NCBI GenBank assembly: GCA_903832295.1
Contig: CAILAZ010000242.1
Span: 1 to 45,817, forward strand
From: an uncultured Acidobacteriota bacterium
Lineage (GTDB): Bacteria > Acidobacteriota > Terriglobia > Terriglobales > Acidobacteriaceae
Length of the DNA: 45,817 nt
Reading direction: 5' to 3'
Positions 26,190 through 32,175 of the stretch are shown in pieces (positions within the stretch are counted from its first letter, which is position 1; every line of letters begins with the position of its first letter). Position numbers and translations under genes: made by a program. The notes under the pieces were generated by a model. The model had not been told where the DNA came from, did no database searches, and saw only the letters and a program-made list of their open reading frames with translations.

Positions 26190-26885
26190 TCAGGCCACAA
26201 GCGCGGAGCGGCTGAGGAGTCGGTGGGCATTGCTGTGATCCAGAGCCTGCCACAGCCACCCGGCGGCACGCTCAGCGGCATCCAGTGCCACGGTGAGGCG
26301 ATTCCCATTGCGGGCCACAAGGTAATACAGTTCATCGCGCCACACCTGCGAATGGCGAACGTCGGCGTAGGTATGCAGCGCAAAATATCCGCAGGTTCGG
26401 GCGTCAGCCCCGTAATGCCTCAGCAGGCCGCAGGCTCTCTCTCCGCTTACGCGCGGGGCTTGCGACTCCTGGGCATAGAGCGCGGCCAGCACCTCCACCG
26501 GCGAATCATCACAGGCGCTGCGGTAGAAGCGCTCGATCAGGCAGCGCACGGAGGGACTGGGCTGGCTGCGGCGCACTCGGTCCGGACAAAGCCCCATGCC
26601 CTCGGCGAAGTCGAGCCACATATCGCTGTGCGCGCGTCCCTCCACTTCCTCCTCGGCAAGGTTGCGCAGCACGGCGCGGCGCAGGGCGCTATCAGACAGG
26701 CGCGAGTGCAGGGCGCTGAGAAACGTGGGGAAGGCCGCTACCAGGTGAAAATATTCGGTCGCATAAACGCACAGATGTTCGCGCTCCAAGGTGCCCGCGC
26801 TCCAGGACTGGTAGAAGGGATGTTTGAGAAGTTCATGATGGGCAATGCGCGTATCGAGCGCTTTTTGGAAGACCTTAAGATTCAT
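26190..26885 (-). CDS. CADD-like heme-oxygenase-fold protein, putative p-aminobenzoate synthase
   Basis: 231 residues, the same length I recall for chlamydial CADD. The sequence fits the TenA/PqqC/CADD all-helical fold: KHPFYQSWSAGTL near 21, YATEYFHLVAAFP, LRNLAEEEVEG, then YAQES and HTYADVRHSQ. The metal ligands are all in place: Glu79/80, His86, Glu140, His171, Asp175 and His178. Tyr25 matches the tyrosine that CADD sacrifices for the pABA ring. The position of CADD's amine-donor lysine appears to hold Arg150. CADD-type proteins make pABA without the PabABC route. Function here is inference; a TenA or PqqC role is less likely given the HPFY and EEEVEG context. Confidence 0.75.
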   Translation of the reverse strand: MNLKVFQKALDTRIAHHELLKHPFYQSWSAGTLEREHLCVYATEYFHLVAAFPTFLSALHSRLSDSALRRAVLRNLAEEEVEGRAHSDMWLDFAEGMGLCPDRVRRSQPSPSVRCLIERFYRSACDDSPVEVLAALYAQESQAPRVSGERACGLLRHYGADARTCGYFALHTYADVRHSQVWRDELYYLVARNGNRLTVALDAAERAAGWLWQALDHSNAHRLLSRSALVA

Positions 26886-27055
26886 GATGAGTGACCGGAC
26901 ATGCGAAATAGGTGCTTCGCCTGAGCGCAGTATTCACGGAGACTACGCTGTGATCTACTCACAAGCAACTTTTTCAGCGCAATTCCAGAGTAGAGTGTTC
27001 TGAGCACAGGGCCAGACGCGCGGGACAGAAGAGCTGCAATCGTCGGGAGAACAAC

Positions 27056-27523
27056 ATGAGGCAGGTAAGAGGAATTGCGGGGGCGTTGCTGCTTCTGCTT
27101 GCGGCGATGGCCGTTGGCCAGATCGCGCCAGGCTCTGGAACCACCGGCGACGCCGAGGGCGAGGCCGCCATTCGCGCCGTGCTCACGTCCCAGGTGGACG
27201 CCTGGAATCACGGCCGCCTGAAGGCATACATGGAAGGCTACTGGAAATCCACCGAGCTCACTTTTTTCGCCGGAGACAAGGAGTCCGCCGGATGGGAGGC
27301 AGCCTACCAGCGCTATCGCGCCGCCTACCAGGGCAATGGCAAGGAGATGGGCCGTCTGCAATTCCGCAGCGTGCGGGTTGAAATGCTCGGTCCCGATGCT
27401 GCCTTCGTCCGGGGCGGCTGGCTCTTGACCATGAAAGACGGCTCCAGGCGCGCAGGCCTGTTCACCATCGTGCTCAAGAAATTCGATGAGGGCTGGCGCA
27501 TCATTCATGACCACTCGTCCTAA
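27056..27523 (+). CDS. Secreted NTF2-like (SnoaL/DUF4440-type) protein
   Basis: 155 residues with a signal peptide (about 1-21, cleavage after VGQ or nearby). The mature part is a cone-shaped NTF2-like domain: EAAIRAVLTSQVDAWNHGRL, the YWKSTELTFF strand, and WRIIHDHSS at the end, as in DUF4440/SnoaL-like proteins. Such domains bind small molecules or act as isomerases; no specific role is visible. GGGAG lies six bases before the ATG. It is a single gene followed by the Yip1 gene. Confidence 0.8.
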   Translation: MRQVRGIAGALLLLLAAMAVGQIAPGSGTTGDAEGEAAIRAVLTSQVDAWNHGRLKAYMEGYWKSTELTFFAGDKESAGWEAAYQRYRAAYQGNGKEMGRLQFRSVRVEMLGPDAAFVRGGWLLTMKDGSRRAGLFTIVLKKFDEGWRIIHDHSS

Positions 27524-27568
27524 GCCACACCGCTGGAATTTTTGATTTCACGAAAGGGTGGATTGCTC

Positions 27569-27574
27569 TACAAT
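27569..27574 (+). promoter_or_regulatory. Candidate -10 box for the Yip1 gene
   Basis: TACAAT matches five of six consensus bases, 36 bases before the start codon. No good -35 box lies at the right distance, so confidence is low. Confidence 0.3.
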
Positions 27575-27609
27575 CGCCCGCATGTTGTATTCACAATCTG
27601 GAGGATGCC

Positions 27610-28344
27610 ATGAGCACCCCTGCCGCACCTGAAATTTCCGCGCCCGCACTCAATGAGGGCCAGCGCCTGCTCTACACCTTCATCGAACCCTCCAAGACCA
27701 TGGCCGATCTGCGCCGCAACACCAGCTGGTGGGTGCCATGGCTGCTGATGGCGGTGTTCTCACTCGGCTTTGCCTACACCCTGGACAAGAAGATCGGCTG
27801 GGGACAGGTCGTGGAGAGCCAGATCCAGGCCAATCCGAAGACCGCAGAGAAGATTGAGAAGATGCCCGCCGATCAGCGCGAGAAGATGATGAACCTCCAG
27901 GTCAGCATCAGCCGGTCGGTCGGCTATGCCTCGCCGGTGATGTCGCTGATCTTCATCGCAATCGTCGCTGCCGTGTTGCTGGGACTCTTCAATTTCGGCT
28001 TTGGCGCAAAGCTCACCTTCCGTCAGACGATGGGCATCACGGCCTACGGAATGCTGCCCGGGATGCTCAATACAATTCTCATCACCGTGCTGATGTTCTT
28101 CGTGGAGCCCGAGAACTTCGACATCAAGAATCCGGTCGCCACCAACATCGGCTACTTCGTTCCCTCCAGCATGACCTTTCTGAAGAGCCTGCTCGGTGCA
28201 TTTGATATTTTCGTCCTCTGGCAGATATTCCTCTTCGCCATTGGTATTTCGCTGCTGTCCAAGGTTAAGAAGGGCACCGCGTTTGCTGCGATCTTCACTT
28301 TCTACTTCCTGTTGAAGCTGGCCGGAGCTGGGTTCTCAAGCTAG
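27610..28344 (+). CDS. Yip1-family multi-spanning membrane protein
   Basis: 244 residues with about five transmembrane helices (near 43-60, 118-142, 154-178, 196-216 and 220-240). The N-terminal EGQRLLYTFIEPSKTMADL followed by the Trp-rich WWVPWLL pattern fits PF04893 (Yip1) proteins, common in Acidobacteria. Molecular role unknown; eukaryotic Yip1 works in vesicle trafficking, which cannot be carried over. GGAGG sits five bases before the ATG. A bidirectional hairpin terminator follows. Confidence 0.8.
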   Translation: MSTPAAPEISAPALNEGQRLLYTFIEPSKTMADLRRNTSWWVPWLLMAVFSLGFAYTLDKKIGWGQVVESQIQANPKTAEKIEKMPADQREKMMNLQVSISRSVGYASPVMSLIFIAIVAAVLLGLFNFGFGAKLTFRQTMGITAYGMLPGMLNTILITVLMFFVEPENFDIKNPVATNIGYFVPSSMTFLKSLLGAFDIFVLWQIFLFAIGISLLSKVKKGTAFAAIFTFYFLLKLAGAGFSS

Positions 28345-28366
28345 CCTGGCTTTCGCACTCACTACA

Positions 28367-28394
28367 AAGGGCTCCCGGCGAGGGAGCCCTTCTT
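28367..28394. terminator. Bidirectional terminator between Yip1 and racemase genes
   Basis: A 10-bp stem AAGGGCTCCC/GGGAGCCCTT with loop GGCGA. T-rich sequence follows on each strand, fitting its position between two convergent genes. Confidence 0.8.
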
Positions 28395-28410
28395 GTGCGT
28401 GCAGCCCTGC

Positions 28411-29121
28411 TCAGCGCGCGCCGGTCGCCGCCGTCGCCCTTCGCAGCGCGGCCCTGGCCAGCAACCGGGTGGAGTCCAGCACCGGCAGCGGCGATGTCTC
28501 ATGGCTCACAATCAGTGGCAGCTCGGTGCAGCCCAGCACCACCGCGTCGCAGCCCTCCAGCTTCATCCGGCTGATGACGGCATTCAACGCGCCCAGCGAC
28601 TCCGAGCGGAAGATGCCGTTCACCAGCTCGTCAAAGATGATCTGGTCGATGCGAGCGCGGTCCAGCGGCGAAGGCACGCGGTACTCAATGCCAAGCCGCG
28701 CCAGCACCTCCGGATAGACCGGGCCTTCCATCGTGTACTTGGTTCCGGTGATCGCCAACCGCCGGAAGCCGTGCTCCCGGGCGGAGAGTGCCACCTCCTC
28801 CGCGATGTGCAGCCAGGGCAGCGGCGAGGCCGCCTCCACCTGGGCAAATGCGCGGTGAATGGTATTGTCGGGCGAGAGCAGAAACTCCGACCCGCACCCC
28901 GCCAGCTTGCGTGCCGAGTCCAGCATCAGCCCGCCGACCGCCTCCCAGTCATCACGCTCGATGGCCTCCATGTACTTGCCCAGGCAGTGGGTGTGCATGG
29001 AAATCTCCGGGTGATTGTGGCGGCCCAGCAGCGCCGGAGCCTCCGCGCAAATGGTGCGGTAGCAGAGCGCGGCACCCTCGGCCGAACAGGCAACAATTCC
29101 GATATGCAGCGGCTGTGTCAT
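28411..29121 (-). CDS. Aspartate/glutamate racemase family protein
   Basis: 236 residues. The two pseudo-symmetric lobes are recognisable: the first ends in SPDNTIHRAF and the second has VLGCTELPLIV. In racemases the first site is usually Cys or Thr before Asn-Thr; here it is Asp (PDNT), while the second Cys is kept. One-cysteine members may be asymmetric racemases or have other activities, so the reaction is not assured. The start lies 16 bases after the adenosine deaminase stop, so the two genes are likely co-transcribed. Confidence 0.82.
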   Translation of the reverse strand: MTQPLHIGIVACSAEGAALCYRTICAEAPALLGRHNHPEISMHTHCLGKYMEAIERDDWEAVGGLMLDSARKLAGCGSEFLLSPDNTIHRAFAQVEAASPLPWLHIAEEVALSAREHGFRRLAITGTKYTMEGPVYPEVLARLGIEYRVPSPLDRARIDQIIFDELVNGIFRSESLGALNAVISRMKLEGCDAVVLGCTELPLIVSHETSPLPVLDSTRLLARAALRRATAATGAR

Positions 29122-29137
29122 GAACAGGTGTACTCCT

Positions 29138-30169
29138 TCACAGCAGTTTCAGCAGCTCGCACTTGCGCTCCTCCGGCAGCCATGAGGCGCGGAAGGAATT
29201 GGCCGCAAGCTGTTGCAGCTCTTCGTTGGTGAAACCAAATGCATCTTCCGCCAGCCCGTACTCGCGTACCAGCGTGGTCTGGAACATCTCCGGATCGTCG
29301 GTGTTGAGCGTAACCAGCAGTCCGGCGTCAAAGTACCTGCGCAGCGGGTGCGCGGCCAGCTCCGGGCAGCAGCTTGTCCGCAGGTTCGAGCTGATGCAGA
29401 GCTCCAGCGGCACCTGCTCGCGAATCAACCTCTCCAGCAGCGCGGGCTCCTCGTCCACGTGCAGGGCGTGCCCCAACCGCTCGGCCTTCAGCGAATCGAG
29501 CGCCCCCCGTATGGACGCCGCCCCCACCGTCTCTCCCGCATGCACGCTCAGCCGGAGCCCCGCCCTCGCGGCCCTGGCATACACCTGCTCAAACATCTCC
29601 GGCGGAGCCACCCGCTCATCGCCGCCAATGCCAATCCCGATGACGTTCTGCCCCTGGTGCTCCATCGCCTTGGCCAGCACCTTCTCGCCCTCCTCGGCGC
29701 CAAAGTTGCGGACGGCGTCGAAGATCCAGTACAGCGTGGTGCCAAAATCTCTTTCCGCCCGCCGCCGTCCGCGCTCCATCCCCTCAAACAGCGGGTCAAA
29801 CTCCTGCCCCCGCCAGAAGACAACGCCCACGCTGACGAACACCTCGGCATGCACGCAGCCCTCGGCGGCCAGCTTCTCCACCATCCGGTAGGTAATCAGC
29901 TCATAGTCCTCGGGATCGCGCAGCCGCTCGGTGACCCCTTTGAACGCCATCAGGAATCCGGTGAAGTCCGTGTAGTTGTACAGCGCCGCCGCCTCTGCCA
30001 CGGTCAGCGTACGGTTGGAGTCCGGCAGCGGTTTGTAGCGGTTGCTCGCCCACGGAAAAGGCGTGTGGTGCTTCTCGCTGAGCTGGCTCAGCGTCAGCGG
30101 ATCGACCGAGCCTTCCAGGTGCAGATGCAGTTCCGCCTTGGGCAGGCGGGTGATGAAGTCTGTGTTCAC
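29138..30169 (-). CDS. add: Adenosine deaminase family protein
   Basis: 343 residues from a GTG start. The zinc and catalytic residues of the family are seen: ELHLHLEG (His15, His17), IGIGGDE, LSVHAGETVG with the His/Glu pair, RLGHALH, and NTDDPEMFQT. Deamination of adenosine to inosine is the default prediction; some bacterial members act on aminodeoxyfutalosine in menaquinone synthesis, and the NTDDPEMF context does not exclude that. It is separated from the upstream permease by a terminator and followed at 16 bases by the racemase gene. Confidence 0.88.
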   Translation of the reverse strand: MNTDFITRLPKAELHLHLEGSVDPLTLSQLSEKHHTPFPWASNRYKPLPDSNRTLTVAEAAALYNYTDFTGFLMAFKGVTERLRDPEDYELITYRMVEKLAAEGCVHAEVFVSVGVVFWRGQEFDPLFEGMERGRRRAERDFGTTLYWIFDAVRNFGAEEGEKVLAKAMEHQGQNVIGIGIGGDERVAPPEMFEQVYARAARAGLRLSVHAGETVGAASIRGALDSLKAERLGHALHVDEEPALLERLIREQVPLELCISSNLRTSCCPELAAHPLRRYFDAGLLVTLNTDDPEMFQTTLVREYGLAEDAFGFTNEELQQLAANSFRASWLPEERKCELLKLL

Positions 30170-30189
30170 TCGATCATTCTAAGCAATGC

Positions 30190-30214
30190 AAAGCCCCGAG
30201 CCGAAGCCCGGGGC
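30190..30214 (-). terminator. Terminator of the permease gene with TTCG loop
   Basis: In the minus direction a 9-bp stem (GCCCCGGGC/GCTCGGGGC, one G-T pair) closes a TTCG tetraloop and is followed by TTTGC. It lies between the permease stop and the adenosine deaminase start, separating the two units. Confidence 0.75.
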
Positions 30215-30229
30215 CAGAAAGGTTAACCC

Positions 30230-31774
30230 TTACTGCCGTCCGGTGTGGTCCCCGGTGGCAAATTCGCTGTGCCGCTGGCTGAATCCGAAATAAATAATCA
30301 GCCCCAATCCCAGCCAGATCACAAAGCGCAGCCAGGTGATCACCGTCAGCCCCGTCATCAGCCCGCCGCACAGCAGAATCGAGATGATGGGGAACAGCGG
30401 CACCAGTGGAACCTTGAAGCCACGCGGCCTGTCCGGCTGCGTCCTGCGCAGAAAGATCACCCCGAAGGAGACCAGCACAAACGCGAACAGCGTCCCGATA
30501 TTCGAGAGGTCCGCCGCGTCGCCGATATCCACCAGCCCGGAGGGCAATCCCACCGCGAGTCCCGCAATCCATGTGGACCAGTGCGGCGTCTTGAACCTGG
30601 GGTGCACGCGTGAGAAGAACGCCGGCAGCAGCCGGTCGCGCGACATCGCAAACCAGATGCGCGTCTGCCCGTACTGGAAGACCAGCAGCGAACTCAGCAT
30701 CCCCATCAGCGCGCCGATGATAATCACCGAGCGCCAGATGGGCCGCGCCCCAAGCTGCTGCAGTGCGTACGCCACCGGAGCCTCTGCCGCCGCGCCATCG
30801 CCGAAAACCGAATACTTCATCATCCCCAGCAGCACCAGCGCCACGCCCACATACAGGATGGTGCAGACGATCAGCGAGGCGATAATCCCGAACGGAATAT
30901 CCTTTTGCGGGTTCTTGGATTCCTCCGCCGCCGTCGATACCGAGTCAAAGCCGATGTAGGTGAAGAACACAATCGCCCCGCCGGTCAGAATCCCCTTGAA
31001 CCCCGATGGCGCAAACGGAACCCAGTTCGCCTTGTGCACCAGGCTGCCGCCCACCACCAGGAACAGCGCGATGGCCGCAATCTTGATGGCCACCATGGCG
31101 TTGTTCACCTTCGCCGACTCGCGCACTCCGCGCACCAGCAGCCAGCTCAGGACCATCACAATCAGAAATGCCGGGAGATTGAAGTACGCCCCCGTCCACT
31201 TGCCGTCGGCCCACACCGGAGACGACCAGCGCTCCGGCAGCACCATGCCAAACTGCGCCAGTTGCGCCTTCAGGTACCCGGCAAAGCCCACGCACACCGC
31301 AACGTTGCTCACCGCGTATTCCAGGATCAGATCCCAGCCGATGATCCACGCAAAGATTTCGCCCAGCGTCGCGTAGCTATAGGTGTAAGCCGAGCCCGCA
31401 ATCGGAATCATCGAGGCCAGTTCCGCGTAGCACAGCCCCGCAAACGAGCAGGCAATGGCCACCAGGATGAACGAGATCGCAATCGCCGGACCTGCTGCCG
31501 GGCGCCCATGCATCAGCGCGCCGTGAATATTGCCGTGGCGCAGCAAGTTCACCAGGATGTCCATCACCTGGGCGTGAAAAATGGAGGGTGCTTCGAAGTG
31601 TTCCCCGGCGGCAGCCGTGCCGGTCAGAACGAAGATGCCGGAGCCGATGATGGCGCCGATTCCGAGGGCGGTAAGCGACCAGGGGCCGAGAGTTTTTTGC
31701 AGCCGGTGGCCCGGTGTATCGGCCTCCGAAATAAGTCTGTCAATCGACTTACGGGCAAAAAGTTGATTCGCCAG
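30230..31774 (-). CDS. APC-family amino-acid permease, apparent CTG start
   Basis: 514 residues if translation starts at CTG 31772-31774. The conserved first helix, LGPWSLTALGIGAIIGSG then IFVLTG, lies in frame upstream of the first standard start (GTG 31567), so a start there would delete TM1. Between an in-frame TGA above 31774 and GTG 31567 there is no ATG, GTG or TTG. CTG is preceded by AGGAG at 7 bases and gives the expected N terminus MANQLFARKSIDRL. About 12 helices follow, with CYAELASMIPIAGSAYTYSY and GFDSVSTAAEESKNPQKDIP typical of cationic/neutral amino-acid transporters (YfnA-like). The substrate is unknown. Confidence 0.88.
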   Translation of the reverse strand: MANQLFARKSIDRLISEADTPGHRLQKTLGPWSLTALGIGAIIGSGIFVLTGTAAAGEHFEAPSIFHAQVMDILVNLLRHGNIHGALMHGRPAAGPAIAISFILVAIACSFAGLCYAELASMIPIAGSAYTYSYATLGEIFAWIIGWDLILEYAVSNVAVCVGFAGYLKAQLAQFGMVLPERWSSPVWADGKWTGAYFNLPAFLIVMVLSWLLVRGVRESAKVNNAMVAIKIAAIALFLVVGGSLVHKANWVPFAPSGFKGILTGGAIVFFTYIGFDSVSTAAEESKNPQKDIPFGIIASLIVCTILYVGVALVLLGMMKYSVFGDGAAAEAPVAYALQQLGARPIWRSVIIIGALMGMLSSLLVFQYGQTRIWFAMSRDRLLPAFFSRVHPRFKTPHWSTWIAGLAVGLPSGLVDIGDAADLSNIGTLFAFVLVSFGVIFLRRTQPDRPRGFKVPLVPLFPIISILLCGGLMTGLTVITWLRFVIWLGLGLIIYFGFSQRHSEFATGDHTGRQ

Positions 31775-31781
31775 CGGATTG

Positions 31782-31786
31782 CTCCT
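31782..31786 (-). promoter_or_regulatory. Shine-Dalgarno site supporting the CTG start
   Basis: AGGAG on the minus strand ends 7 bases before CTG 31774. No comparable site precedes the internal GTG/ATG pair near 31567, so it decides the start of the permease. Confidence 0.7.
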
Positions 31787-31918
31787 GCTTCCCGGCTCTC
31801 AAATCAAACCGTAGGGATGTGGATGGAAAGAACCAGAGTGACATGATAACAAGCAAAACAGCCACGTCCTACGCGAAAACTACCTGCGTGGGGCGTGGCT
31901 GCGAATTTCGTCGATCGG

Positions 31919-32071
31919 CTACCGCTTCGAGGTGCCGCGGGCTGCTTTCTTCACCTTCTGTTTTGCGGCGCCGCGTTCGTGGGTGCGGGCTGCCTTGGGA
32001 GCGGCCTTCTTGCGCGCTGCGCGCTTGGCGGCCTTGCGTTCTTCCTTGGGGAGAGCGGAGGTATTGGGCAT
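31919..32071 (-). CDS. Small very basic Lys/Ala-rich protein, 50 residues
   Basis: It begins MPNTSALPKEERKAAKRAAR and ends KKAARGTSKR. About one third of residues are Lys or Arg and nearly a third Ala, like short histone-H1-type or ribosome-associated tails. There is no hydrophobic segment. AAAGGA lies nine bases before the ATG. It is 104 bases past the helicase stop on the same strand. Similar short proteins seem to recur in Acidobacteria, from memory. A nucleic-acid-binding role is inference. It could be missed by automatic callers because of its size. Confidence 0.7.
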   Translation of the reverse strand: MPNTSALPKEERKAAKRAARKKAAPKAARTHERGAAKQKVKKAARGTSKR

Positions 32072-32175
32072 TTTCTGTTTTCCTTTGCAAAAATTCTGCG
32101 CAAGTTGCGCGGTGTGGCCATGTCTGCGGCTTTACGCCAAGCGATTCCATCGGCGCTCGCCGGATTGCCGGGTCC

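Noticed and set aside
26072-26383. Upstream extension of the thioesterase frame to 26383
   Set aside because: It overlaps the CADD-like gene in another frame and has no hotdog-family similarity; ATG 26071 gives the normal length.
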